DNA from: Bacillota bacterium
GTDB taxonomy: Bacteria; Bacillota_E; JAJZYS01; JAJYTV01
Reading direction: 5' to 3'
NCBI GenBank assembly: GCA_021845645.1
Contig: JAJZVM010000121.1
Span: forward strand, 1-12,232
DNA: 12,232 nt
The notes beneath the pieces were generated by a model. That model was not told the DNA's origin. It saw nothing but the letters and a program-made list of their open reading frames with translations, and did not search any database. Below are positions 1-9,023 of the stretch, in pieces. The stretch's first letter is position 1, and each line of letters starts with the position of its first letter. The translations under genes and the position numbers were made by a program.

Positions 1-66
1 GATCTCCTCGTGCGTCGCGCTGTACAGGCGGTTCTTGTCCACCTGGAAGGCGGCGACGTCCTTCAT
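1..66 (-). CDS. pncB: Nicotinate phosphoribosyltransferase, N-terminal fragment (cut by window edge)
   Basis: Only the first 22 codons are inside the window if translation begins at the ATG at 66-64; the rest lies beyond position 1. The peptide contains DKNRLYSATHEEI, which resembles the N-terminal signature of one nicotinate phosphoribosyltransferase group (R-[LF]-x-x-AT-x-EEI followed by G-x-x-x-D-x-YF). That family converts nicotinate, PRPP and ATP to nicotinate mononucleotide in NAD salvage. A fragment this short cannot prove the family. The assignment is supported by the upstream neighbour, a nicotinamidase-like hydrolase whose product would be the substrate. Alternative in-frame starts are TTG at 78 and GTG at 87; the GTG has GAGGGG about 5 bases before it and would overlap the end of the upstream gene. 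The gene is almost certainly real and cotranscribed with its neighbour; the family name is a moderate-confidence inference. Confidence 0.5.
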   Translation of the reverse strand, partial: MKDVAAFQVDKNRLYSATHEEI

Positions 67-79
67 CGACCGCAGCAAC

Positions 80-610
80 CTATTCACCTGTCCCCTCAAG
101 GCTTGCTTTGAGCACATCCCGCAACTGGCCGAGGGCGAAGCGGTGCGCCTCGGGATCGAACGAGGCCACGGCGTCGACCGGGATCCGCACGTCGTAGCCG
201 CGCATGCGCGCATCGGCGCTCGTGTAGAGGACGCAGATGTTGGTGCAGACGCCCGCGATGCGCAGTGTGCCGACGCCCCTCTCGCGCAGGGCGAGGTCGA
301 GGTCGGTGCCGAAGAACGCCGAGAATCGCCGCTTCGCAATGACGCGGTCGCCGCTCTGCGGCCTGAGCTCCGGCACGATCTCGGCGCCCCAGCTGCCTGC
401 CAGGCAGTGCGGCGGGAACAGGTCGAACTCGGCGTCGTCGGGACGGTGCGCGTCGCACGCGTAAAGGACGTCCATGCCCTCCGCGCGGGCCCGCGCGATT
501 TCCCTCGCCACGGCCGGGATCACATCCCGCCCGGCTCCGCCGCAGTTCAGGGCTCCCCTGAGATCGAGGAAGTCGTTGAGGCAGTCGACGACAAGCAGCG
601 CGGCCTTCAC
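80..610 (-). CDS. Isochorismatase-family cysteine hydrolase, probable nicotinamidase
   Basis: This is a 176-residue protein of the cysteine hydrolase superfamily (isochorismatase/nicotinamidase fold), of the usual length. The catalytic triad is visible: Asp9 in LLVVDCLNDF, Lys93 in VIAKRRFSAF and Cys126 in GVCTNICV. Likely metal ligands are Asp53 and His55 (DAHRPDD) and His68 (FPPHC). The reaction in nicotinamidases is nicotinamide plus water to nicotinate plus ammonia, in the cytoplasm; a different amide substrate is possible because this family is broad. The start is GTG at 610-608, whose bases overlap the TGA of the upstream regulator gene (shared GTGA), with GAAGG about 8-10 bases upstream. 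The next gene appears to be nicotinate phosphoribosyltransferase, which fits an NAD-salvage role. The triad and fold are seen directly; the nicotinamidase function is inferred from context and similarity. Confidence 0.85.
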   Translation of the reverse strand: MKAALLVVDCLNDFLDLRGALNCGGAGRDVIPAVAREIARARAEGMDVLYACDAHRPDDAEFDLFPPHCLAGSWGAEIVPELRPQSGDRVIAKRRFSAFFGTDLDLALRERGVGTLRIAGVCTNICVLYTSADARMRGYDVRIPVDAVASFDPEAHRFALGQLRDVLKASLEGTGE

Positions 611-1245
611 GGCTCGCCCTTCCCGGGATCCATCAGGGCCTTGAGCAGCACCTTGGCCGAGTCGCTGCCGATCACGATCAGCAGGTCCCCGGCTTCGAGC
701 ACCATGCGGGGGTCCGGCGAGAACATCTCCTCGCCCTTGCGCGCGACACCGATCACCGTGATGCCGGTGCGCGTCCTGAGGTCCGCGGAGCTCAAGGTCT
801 GGCCGATCAGCGGCGAGACGTCGGGGATCACGATCTCCTCCACGTGACGCATCGTGCTGAGGGCGCCCGAGGTCCGATGCACCAGCCTGTCGATGGCCTG
901 GGAGAGGCGATCGTCGATCTGGCGACGGTCCGCGAGGAGCCCTTGCACCTCGTGGGCGAGGCCGTGCAGTTCCGCGTCCAGCCTCACCTCGCCCAGGTAC
1001 TGCTCCGCCGCGGCACGCGAACGGACGAGCACACCGGAACCGGCGATCGCGGAGACGACGCCATGGCTGTGCAGCAGCGCGACGGCGCGGCGGATCGTTT
1101 CGGGCGATACCTTGTAGAGTCCCGCGAGCGAGGAGCGGCCGAACAGGCGCTGCCCCTCCTGCCACTCCTTCTGGATGATGCGCGTAGCGACGTCGGCTGC
1201 GATCTCCTCGTAGCGCGAGAGTCCTTGCGATCGCCTCGGTGTCAA
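607..1245 (-). CDS. GntR-type transcriptional regulator with C-terminal RCK_C (TrkA-C) domain
   Basis: This 212-residue protein has a winged helix-turn-helix of GntR type at about residues 11-75 (RYEEIAADVATRIIQ, then VSPETIRRAVALLHSHGVV and the wing GSGVLV), a helical linker at about 95-130, and an RCK_C/TrkA-C domain at about 134-205 (VEEIVIPDVSPLIGQTL, GITVIGVARKGEE, LEAGDLLIVIGS). The same order and length are known from BusR of Lactococcus and Streptococcus, which represses an osmolyte transporter and binds cyclic di-AMP through RCK_C. A small-molecule-responsive repressor is therefore likely, but the ligand and targets here are unknown. No transporter gene is nearby; the neighbours are a tRNA/rRNA-modifying enzyme upstream and NAD-salvage-like genes downstream. 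The start is TTG at 1245-1243, overlapping the upstream TGA (TTGA), with a weak AAGG about 13 bases away. No ATG or GTG in frame would preserve the DNA-binding domain. Confidence 0.85.
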   Translation of the reverse strand: MTPRRSQGLSRYEEIAADVATRIIQKEWQEGQRLFGRSSLAGLYKVSPETIRRAVALLHSHGVVSAIAGSGVLVRSRAAAEQYLGEVRLDAELHGLAHEVQGLLADRRQIDDRLSQAIDRLVHRTSGALSTMRHVEEIVIPDVSPLIGQTLSSADLRTRTGITVIGVARKGEEMFSPDPRMVLEAGDLLIVIGSDSAKVLLKALMDPGKGEP

Positions 1246-2045
1246 CTGTTGTGCGCCGCCTTGTGCGGCACTCCCTCCCCCTGTCGTGCTGCGGGACCGG
1301 TGGCCTGGGCTGCGGCGTCGGCCGCTGCGCGGATCGCGGAGCGGAGCGCCGTCTCTTCCTCGGCGGTGAGCCTGCGCATCTTTCCCGGCGGCAGGTCGCC
1401 GAGTTCGAGCGGACCGATGGCGATGCGCTCGAGTCTGAGGGTGCGGCGCCCCAGGGCGGCCAGCGCGCGACGCACGACACGTTTGCGACCTTCGGCGATC
1501 GTCAGTTCAACCTGTTCCGTGGCCGCCCGCCCGCTGTCCCGCCGGCAGGCCGAAAGGCAGTGCAGTGTGCCGTCCGGCAGCGAAACCCCCGTCCTGAGGC
1601 CCGCCAGAACCGCCTCGTCCACCGGACCGTCGACGGTCGCGACGTAGGTCTTGGGCACGTGGTAGCGCGGGTGCATCAGCTGGTTCGCGAGGAGGCCGTC
1701 GTTCGTCAGCAGCAGGAGCCCCTCGCTGTCGCGGTCCAGCCGCCCCACGGGAAACAGCCGCCAGGGCAGTCCCTCGACGAAAAGGCGAACGCTCGGCCGT
1801 CCCTGCGGGTCGTCGAGCGTCGTGACCACACCGGCAGGCTTATTCAAGAGATAGGAAACCCTCTCCTGCCCTTGACCGACGGCTCGGCCGTCGACCAAGA
1901 TGGCGTCCGCTCCCGCCACGGCCTTCTGGCCAAGAGCGGCCGTGGCGCCGTTTACGCTGACCCGCCCCTGGCGGATCAGGTCCTCCCCCTCGCGGCGGGA
2001 GCAGATCCCGGCTTCGGCGAGGAGAACCTGCAGGCGGCGCGGGAC
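1242..2045 (-). CDS. RsuA/RluB/RluE-family pseudouridine synthase with S4 domain (start codon uncertain)
   Basis: The frame encodes an S4 RNA-binding domain (about residues 2-49, RRLQVLLAEAGICSRRE and RQGRVSVNG) followed by the catalytic domain. The active-site motif GRLDRDSEGLLLLTNDG places the catalytic aspartate at about residue 104, and LLNKPAGVVTT precedes it. The enzyme isomerises a uridine in rRNA, probably 23S or 16S; which site cannot be told, so no rlu symbol is given. The C-terminal tail is alanine-rich and low in complexity. The 5' boundary is odd: between the ridA stop and the S4 domain there is no in-frame ATG, GTG or TTG. The first standard start is GTG at 1919, which would delete the S4 domain. 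The boundary given is the GTC at 2045-2043, which overlaps the ridA TAG (TAGTC) a few bases after GAAGGG; ATT at 2057 and CTG at 2033 are other non-standard options. The stop overlaps the next gene's TTG. Confidence 0.85.
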   Translation of the reverse strand, partial: VPRRLQVLLAEAGICSRREGEDLIRQGRVSVNGATAALGQKAVAGADAILVDGRAVGQGQERVSYLLNKPAGVVTTLDDPQGRPSVRLFVEGLPWRLFPVGRLDRDSEGLLLLTNDGLLANQLMHPRYHVPKTYVATVDGPVDEAVLAGLRTGVSLPDGTLHCLSACRRDSGRAATEQVELTIAEGRKRVVRRALAALGRRTLRLERIAIGPLELGDLPPGKMRRLTAEEETALRSAIRAAADAAAQATGPAARQGEGVPHKAAHNS

Positions 2046-2509
2046 TAGCCCTTCAATCGCACCCAGACCTCCACCTCCACCGGAGCGCCGAGCGGCAGCT
2101 CGGCAACGCCGACGGCGCTGCGCGTGTGCTGGCCCAGGTCGCCGAAGGCGGTGCCCAAGAGCTCGGACGCGCCGTTCGCGACCTGCGGTTGCGACGTGAA
2201 ACCCGGCGCGCTGTTGACGAACACGGTGACCCGCAGGACTTGCGCCACGCTGTCGAGATCCCCGGCCACGGAGCGGATCGCCCCCAGGGCGTTCAGGGCG
2301 CAGCGACGCGCCGCGGCCTGGCCCTGGGCGACGTCGAGCTCCGCACCGAGATGGCCCTCAAACTCCAGCTTCCCTGCGACGAGGGGCAACTGGCCGCTCG
2401 TGAACACGTCCCTGCCTTCGCGCAGGGCGGGAACATAGGCTGCCAGCGGCTTTGCGACCTCCGGTACCTCGAAGCCCGCAGCGCGCAGCCTTTCCTCGAC
2501 CTTGCCCAT
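2045..2509 (-). CDS. RidA family (YjgF/YER057c/UK114) enamine/imine deaminase-like protein
   Basis: This 154-residue protein belongs to the RidA superfamily, in the longer-than-usual form of about 150 residues rather than the 125-130 of canonical RidA. RidA proteins hydrolyse reactive enamines and imines such as 2-aminoacrylate released by PLP enzymes. The C-terminal block HTRSAVGVAELP and PVEVEVWV aligns with the RidA active site: Arg130 corresponds to the essential Arg105 of E. coli RidA and Glu145 to Glu120, so deaminase activity is plausible. FTSGQLPLV near residue 37 matches the usual early strand. The ATG at 2509 has AGAGG about 10 bases upstream and GAAGG directly against it. A promoter lies just upstream, so this is probably the first gene of a five-gene unit. 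Its stop overlaps the frame of the pseudouridine synthase. Its link to the downstream NAD-salvage genes is unknown. Confidence 0.88.
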   Translation of the reverse strand: MGKVEERLRAAGFEVPEVAKPLAAYVPALREGRDVFTSGQLPLVAGKLEFEGHLGAELDVAQGQAAARRCALNALGAIRSVAGDLDSVAQVLRVTVFVNSAPGFTSQPQVANGASELLGTAFGDLGQHTRSAVGVAELPLGAPVEVEVWVRLKG

Positions 2510-2562
2510 CCTTCAGCGGCCTCTGAGGGCCTTCCGCCCCTTTCCGATCGGCTTCCCTAGGC

Positions 2563-2592
2563 ATGATCCGCACTAGTGCGCCCCCATGTCAA
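2563..2592 (-). promoter_or_regulatory. Predicted sigma-70-type promoter for ridA and the downstream genes
   Basis: On the minus strand a perfect -35 hexamer TTGACA (2592-2587) is followed, after 18 bases, by GATCAT (2568-2563), four of six matches to TATAAT including the important A and final T. The predicted start of transcription is near 2556, leaving a leader of about 47 bases before the ridA ATG. The site sits in the only real gap (94 bases) of this minus-strand gene series, between ftsK and ridA. The spacer contains a perfect palindrome, listed separately. Confidence 0.55.
2569..2580. promoter_or_regulatory. 12-bp perfect palindrome in the promoter spacer, candidate operator
   Basis: CGCACTAGTGCG is a perfect 12-bp inverted repeat lying entirely inside the 18-base spacer between the -35 and -10 elements upstream of ridA. 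A dimeric repressor bound here would block RNA polymerase. The GntR-RCK_C protein encoded two genes downstream in the same unit is the obvious candidate for autoregulation, but that is inference: the half-site does not by itself identify the protein. Confidence 0.4.
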
Positions 2593-2603
2593 GGCGCGGG
2601 CCG

Positions 2604-4789
<2,186 letters not shown>

Positions 4790-4793
<4 letters not shown>

Positions 4794-5545
4794 CCGAGCC
4801 AAAGGCCCACCCCCGCCAATATCAGCGTGTAGAACGCGAACCATGAGAGACGCCCCCGGCGCAGCAGGCCGATCAGCCAGCGCAGACCCACGATGCCGAC
4901 CACGGCGGCCGCGCAGCCGGCGACGAGCAGGTCCGGCAGGGACGTTCCGCCGAGCCCCCCGCCGTAGAGTTCGCGGCCGAGCGCGGCGAGCACGGTGGGA
5001 ATCGAGAGGAGAAAGGTGAATTCGGCCGCGGCGTCCGGGGCGATGCCGAGCAGGCGCGCGGTGGCGATCGTCGCGCCGGACCGGCTCAGGCCCGGCCAGA
5101 CCGCGATGCCCTGTGCCGCCCCGATCAGCAGGCCGTCGACCGCCGCCGGGCGGTCGCGGCCGGTCAGTGGCAGGCGCGCGAGAAGGAGGAGAAGAAGACT
5201 TGTCAGGACGAACCCGACCGCCACGAGCAGCGGCTGTCCGAAGGCGCTCTCCGCCGGATCGGCCAGGATCAGCGCCGGCGGCGCGGTGGCGAGCAGCGCC
5301 CAGGCGAATGTGCCAAGACGCCTGCCCCGGTCGGGAGATGCTGAAATCACGTCGGCGATGGTCCGGCGATAGAACCAGACGACTGCGACGAGCGTGCCGA
5401 CGTGGGCCGCAACGGCCAGCCCCAGGCTGCCTGTCTCAAGGTGCAGCAGGCGGGCGGCGTAGGCGAGATGCCCCGAACTCGACACGGGAAGGAACTCGGT
5501 GAGGCCCTGCAGGGCGCCGTAAAGGAGGGCAGCGAGCAGTCCCAC
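4790..5545 (-). CDS. uppP: Undecaprenyl-diphosphatase (UppP/BacA)
   Basis: This 251-residue polytopic membrane protein removes a phosphate from undecaprenyl pyrophosphate, recycling the lipid carrier for peptidoglycan and other envelope polymers, and its family is known for conferring bacitracin tolerance. Both family motifs are visible: QGLTEFLPVSSSGHL at 13-27 and PGLSRSGAT at 151-159. Glu17, His26 and Arg155 match the catalytic Glu21, His30 and Arg174 of E. coli UppP, while the first glutamate of the E-x3-E pair is Gln13 here. The start is GTG at 5545, with GGAGGG 8 bases upstream. A GTG at 5578 would add 11 residues, but it lies upstream of the start of transcription predicted from the TGCTATAAT promoter, so I reject it. 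The stop overlaps the ftsK start (GTGA), implying coupled translation. Confidence 0.93.
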
Positions 5546-5553
5546 GGTCGCAT

Positions 5554-5559
5554 CCCTCC
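5554..5559 (-). promoter_or_regulatory. Shine-Dalgarno GGAGGG deciding the uppP start
   Basis: GGAGGG on the minus strand lies 8 bases before the GTG at 5545. It lies downstream of the alternative GTG at 5578, which has no comparable site within the transcript, so it favours the shorter protein. Confidence 0.7.
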
Positions 5560-5580
5560 GGCCGACCTGGATCGGCACAG

Positions 5581-5589
5581 ATTATAGCA
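5581..5589 (-). promoter_or_regulatory. Extended -10 promoter of uppP-ftsK
   Basis: The minus strand reads TGCTATAAT, a perfect TATAAT with the extended TGn element. No good -35 hexamer is seen at 16-18 bases, which is usual for extended -10 promoters. Transcription should begin near 5574, about 29 bases before the uppP GTG. The element stands out in a very GC-rich sequence. The same bases could hold a weaker plus-strand promoter (CCGACC at 5562-5567, TAGCAT at 5585-5590, spacer 17) facing the DUF255 gene. Confidence 0.65.
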
Positions 5590-5647
5590 TAGCGAAGCCG
5601 CGCAGAACCGGCAGCATCTGGAACGTGGAGATGGAGGGTGGAAATGC

Positions 5648-7690
5648 GTGAACCGTCTGGCAGCTAGCCTCAGCCCCTATCTGCTCGCACACAGCGCCGA
5701 TCCGGTGGACTGGTACCCGTGGGGCATCGAGGCGTTCGCGAAGGCCAAGGGCGACGATCGGCCCATTCTGCTCAGCATCGGCTATTCGGCGTGCCACTGG
5801 TGCCACGTCATGCAGCACGAGTCTTTCCAGGACGACGAGATCGCCCGGACGATCAACAGGGATTTCGTAGCCATCAAGGTGGACCGCGAGGAACTGCCGG
5901 ACGTCGACCAGATCTACCAGGCGGTCTGCCAGGCGGTGACGGGCCAGGGCGGCTGGCCCCTGACCGTCTTCCTGACGCCCGAGCTGGGCCCGTTTGCGAT
6001 CGGCACCTACCACCCGCCCAAGCGGCGGTACGGGCGCCCGGGACTGGACGAGGTCCTCAGTGCGGTGCGTGGTGCCTACAGGACGCGTCGCGACGAAGTC
6101 GAGCAGGTCGCGGCGAGTTGGTCGACGGCCGCCGAGACGCGCCTGCCGCCCCCGGTTGCACCGCTTGGCACGCTGGACGCCGACCGTCTGCTCGCCGAGG
6201 CGTGGCAGGCTGTCATGCGCAGCTACGACGCGGCACACGGGGGCTTCGGTGGCGCGCCGAAGTTCCCGCAGGCGCCGAACCTGTCGCTGCTCTTGCGCCG
6301 CGCGATGCTCGGCGGTGGTGCCCAGGCTCTGGTACCGCTGCGCACGACGCTTCTCGGGATGGCGAAAGGTGGCGTCTACGACCAACTTGGCGGGGGCTTC
6401 CATCGCTATGCCGTGGACGAAGCGTGGCGCGTGCCGCACTTCGAGAAGATGCTTGAGGACCAGGCACTGCTGGCCCAGGTCTACACCGCGTTCTGGCGCC
6501 TGAGCGGCGAGGACTGGGCCCGCAAGGTGGCCGAGCGAACGCTGGGCTATGTCGACGCGGTGCTCTCCGCCCCCGCCGGCGGCTTCTACATCGCCCAGGA
6601 CGCCGACAGTCCAGGCGGCGAGGGGGCCTACTACCGCTTCCCCGCCGATGAGCTGGAGCGCATCCTCGGCAGGGACAGCCAGACGGCTGTGCTTCGCTAC
6701 GGCCTCGACGATCCGGAGCTCGCGGCGGCAGGGGTGCTGCAGGACGCCCGCGACCCGGGGGAGATCGCGGGGTTGCTCGCCCGCCCAGAGCAGGAGGTGG
6801 AACTGGAGCTCGGGCGCATCGCTCAGGCCCTGCGCAGGGAGCGCGGGCGGCGATCGCCACCTGACTGCGACCGCAAGGTCCTCGCCGGTGCCACGGGACT
6901 CGCGATCTCCGCCTTCGCGACGCTGGGCGCCGCGAGCGGCGACGGTCGCTGGCTGGCGCGCGCCGCCCGAGCAGCAGACTTCTGCCTCGCAGCGTTGCGC
7001 GAGACGGACGGCACGCTCTTGCGCAGGTACTATGAAGGCCAAGCGGGTATCCCCGCATATCTCGAGGACTACGCGGGACTCGGCCAGGGACTGCTGGACC
7101 TCTACCTGGCCGATGGCGACCTCAAATGGCTCGATGCGGCGCTCGCACTCGCGCGCCAGGCGCTCGCCCAGTTCTGGGACGCGGGCGCCGGGGTGCTCTA
7201 CAGCGCGCCGCTGGCGGCGGCGACGCCGATCCTGCGACCGACCGACAGGTTCGATGGCGCCAAGGGGGCCGCGCAGAGCCGCATGCTGCGCCTCATGCTG
7301 CTGCTCGACGGCTTTGCCGGAGACCTCGGCATGGGACAGATCGCGGAACGGATCTTCGCAAGCCAGGAGGCCCTTTGGTCGGACCATCCTGCGGCGAGCC
7401 CGTCGCTCGTGGAGGCTCACGATCTCTTCCTGCGCGGGGCAGCCGAGCTGACGATCGCCGCGCCCGCCCACGACAGCGAGGCCGCAGCCTGGCTCCGGGA
7501 TCTGCGGGCTGTGCCCTTGCCCGACCTGCTTGCGACATGGCGCGACAGCGGCCGCGATCTGCCGATCTGGCACGGCAAGACGCCGACCGACGGGCGGGCG
7601 ACGCTCTATGCCTGCCGCCTGGGCCGCTGCAGCCCGCCCCTGCACGACCTCGCGACAGCACTCGCCTTCGTCCGACAGGCCAAGGCGTAG
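5648..7690 (+). CDS. Thioredoxin domain-containing DUF255 protein (YyaL/SSP411 family)
   Basis: At 680 residues this is a full-length member of the family that includes B. subtilis YyaL and mammalian SPATA20. The N-terminal thioredoxin-like domain (about 2-165) carries NPVDWYPW-like [12 protein letters not shown], the redox motif CHWC at 49-52 within [19 protein letters not shown] and [13 protein letters not shown] at 99-111. The rest is an (alpha/alpha)6-barrel-like region resembling N-acylglucosamine epimerase or six-hairpin glycosidase folds, with FGGAPKFP at 200-207, [14 protein letters not shown] and HFEKMLEDQ. Near the end, [11 protein letters not shown] gives the family's paired cysteines (656 and 661). 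No signal peptide is visible, so it is probably cytoplasmic. The biochemical function of the family is not established. The start is GTG at 5648 with GGAGGG 9 bases upstream. It is divergent from uppP and followed after 137 bases by fabI. Confidence 0.93.
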   Translation: MNRLAASLSPYLLAHSADPVDWYPWGIEAFAKAKGDDRPILLSIGYSACHWCHVMQHESFQDDEIARTINRDFVAIKVDREELPDVDQIYQAVCQAVTGQGGWPLTVFLTPELGPFAIGTYHPPKRRYGRPGLDEVLSAVRGAYRTRRDEVEQVAASWSTAAETRLPPPVAPLGTLDADRLLAEAWQAVMRSYDAAHGGFGGAPKFPQAPNLSLLLRRAMLGGGAQALVPLRTTLLGMAKGGVYDQLGGGFHRYAVDEAWRVPHFEKMLEDQALLAQVYTAFWRLSGEDWARKVAERTLGYVDAVLSAPAGGFYIAQDADSPGGEGAYYRFPADELERILGRDSQTAVLRYGLDDPELAAAGVLQDARDPGEIAGLLARPEQEVELELGRIAQALRRERGRRSPPDCDRKVLAGATGLAISAFATLGAASGDGRWLARAARAADFCLAALRETDGTLLRRYYEGQAGIPAYLEDYAGLGQGLLDLYLADGDLKWLDAALALARQALAQFWDAGAGVLYSAPLAAATPILRPTDRFDGAKGAAQSRMLRLMLLLDGFAGDLGMGQIAERIFASQEALWSDHPAASPSLVEAHDLFLRGAAELTIAAPAHDSEAAAWLRDLRAVPLPDLLATWRDSGRDLPIWHGKTPTDGRATLYACRLGRCSPPLHDLATALAFVRQAKA

Positions 7691-7814
7691 CCTCCGCGCA
7701 GGGCAGGTCGGGTTTGAGGCCTGACGCGAATGCACCATGGCAGGTAGGAGCGAAGGTCACCTGGGTCGAAGAGAAGGGTGGAAATCACCTTGTGCCCGTC
7801 CGAAGGGCATCGAC

Positions 7815-7820
7815 GGAGGT
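7815..7820 (+). promoter_or_regulatory. Shine-Dalgarno GGAGGT deciding the TTG start of fabI
   Basis: A perfect GGAGGT lies 7 bases before the TTG at 7828. The frame stays open far upstream without FabI-like sequence, so this site, together with the position where similarity to FabI begins, fixes the start. Confidence 0.8.
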
Positions 7821-7827
7821 TTGCGCA

Positions 7828-8601
7828 TTGGGCCTTCTGTCCGGGAAGCGTGCCCTTGTGGTCGGGGTCGCGAACAAACGTTCGATCGCTTGGGGAATCG
7901 CCCGCAGTCTCGCCGAGGAGGGTGCCGAACTCGCCCTCACCTACCAGCACGACCGGTTTCGCGACAACCTCGAGAAGCTGTTGCCTGAACTGCCTTCGGG
8001 CGCGATCACGACGCATCTCGACGTCGGCGACGACCGGTCTCTCGCCGCGCTCCGGGAAACGCTCGGCGTCCACTGGCCACACGTGGACATCGTCGTGCAC
8101 TCGGTGGCTTTCGCGCGAACCGAGGATCTTCAGGCGCGGTTCAGCGAGATTCCCCGCGAAGGCTACTCCATCGCCCTGGACGTCAGCGCCTACTCCCTGA
8201 TCTCCCTGACGCGCGCCGTGCTGCCGATGCTGCAGGCGGCCGGCGGCGGCTCGGTCTTGACGATGACGTATCTCGGCGGCGAGCGGGTGGTGCCGCACTA
8301 CAACCTGATGGGCGTCGCGAAGGCTTCCCTCGAATCCGCGATGCGCTACCTCGCATGGGACCTCGGCGGCGACAACATCCGCGTGAACGCCATCTCGGCG
8401 GGTCCCCTGCGTACGCTGGCGGCCTCGGCCGTCCAGGGCGGCACCGCGCTGCGCGAGGTTCCCGAGCGGACGCCGCTGCGGCGCAACATCGCGCTCGAGG
8501 ACGTCGGCCATGCGGCCAGCTTCCTCTGCTCCGACTGGGCGAAGAACATCACGGGGCAGGTGCTGTTCGTCGACGCGGGCTTCCACATCATGGGCGTGTA
8601 G
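7828..8601 (+). CDS. fabI: Enoyl-[acyl-carrier-protein] reductase, NADH-dependent (FabI)
   Basis: This 257-residue short-chain dehydrogenase-type protein matches FabI throughout. It reduces trans-2-enoyl-ACP to acyl-ACP in the last step of the fatty acid elongation cycle and is the target of triclosan in other bacteria. The cofactor site VVGVANKRSIAWGIA is at 11-25. The active site is Tyr148 (LTMTYLGGE), Tyr158 and Lys165 (YNLMGVAK, the Y-x6-K pair), followed by NAISAGPLRTLAAS and the C-terminal GQVLFVDAGFHIMGV. Length is typical (255-262). The start is TTG at 7828, giving MGLLSGKRALVV behind a perfect ribosome binding site. The 137 bases between the DUF255 gene and fabI show no promoter I would defend, so cotranscription is possible. 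A strong intrinsic terminator follows. Confidence 0.96.
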   Translation: MGLLSGKRALVVGVANKRSIAWGIARSLAEEGAELALTYQHDRFRDNLEKLLPELPSGAITTHLDVGDDRSLAALRETLGVHWPHVDIVVHSVAFARTEDLQARFSEIPREGYSIALDVSAYSLISLTRAVLPMLQAAGGGSVLTMTYLGGERVVPHYNLMGVAKASLESAMRYLAWDLGGDNIRVNAISAGPLRTLAASAVQGGTALREVPERTPLRRNIALEDVGHAASFLCSDWAKNITGQVLFVDAGFHIMGV

Positions 8602-8643
8602 CATCCCACGCTTTGTAGGGCATCGAGCTATCATACGTATTCA

Positions 8644-8679
8644 GCCGGCGCCATGGACCATCTGGGCGCCGGCCTTTTT
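8644..8679 (+). terminator. Rho-independent terminator after fabI
   Basis: A perfect 9-bp GC-rich stem (GCCGGCGCC at 8644-8652 with GGCGCCGGC at 8665-8673) is followed at once by CTTTTT. The 12-base loop contains its own short hairpin (ATGG/CCAT). It lies 42 bases after the fabI stop and separates fabI from the acyltransferase gene. Confidence 0.88.
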
Positions 8680-9023
8680 CTAGGTTGGCGCAGCCAAACC
8701 GACCGCCTACGCGAGGAGAGGTGTCTAAATCCCGCAACCCCCCAGGTGTCTTTGTGGCCGGCGTGGCCGGAAAATAGCCTGCCGTGTGGCATGAACACCC
8801 GATTGCGATCGGGCATAGCGGGTTTCCCCTTCCCCCGTAGCGGCATTTTCGCCTGCAATTGCCTCCGATGTGGCGACAAGGAGACCTTGTCCCGGGTGTC
8901 GTAATTGGGATGGGTCGGAATAGTCTTTTTTGCATCGCCCCCAGGGGCATCGCGCCCCATGGCGGCTGGCTGCAGAGAAGGCGCGGTGGTGCGGTACGGC
9001 GCAGTCTGCGAGCGGGCTCGCAT
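8680..9023 (+). other. Gene-free leader region before the acyltransferase, with several hairpins
   Basis: These 344 bases contain no convincing gene and are visibly less GC-rich than the flanking coding DNA. Structures seen are a TTGGC/GCCAA hairpin at 8685-8697, a direct repeat AGGTGTCT at 8719-8726 and 8744-8751, a 6-bp hairpin with a 4-base loop at 8798-8813 (CCCGAT/ATCGGG), and a 7-bp hairpin with a 3-base loop at 8875-8891 (GACAAGG/CCTTGTC). None matches a riboswitch I recognise. I cannot place a promoter with confidence. The acyltransferase frame is open back to 8859, but the peptide there does not look like a conserved domain. Confidence 0.4.

Noticed and set aside
80..1480. 466-codon minus-strand open frame running through three genes
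   Set aside because: Only its last 176 codons encode a recognisable protein (the isochorismatase-family hydrolase). The upstream part is out of frame with the regulator and the pseudouridine synthase and is low in complexity.
5582..7738. 718-codon open frame on the minus strand, antisense to the DUF255 gene
   Set aside because: It mirrors the whole length of a well-supported gene, shows no recognisable domain and has the arginine/alanine-rich composition typical of antisense frames in high-GC DNA.
8875..8891. Hairpin GACAAGG/CCTTGTC as a terminator
   Set aside because: There is no T-run on either strand after the stem.
8859..9023. N-terminal extension of the acyltransferase from ATG 8859
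   Set aside because: The 55 residues show no conserved features, no good ribosome binding site precedes the ATG, and the family domain begins only near 9110.
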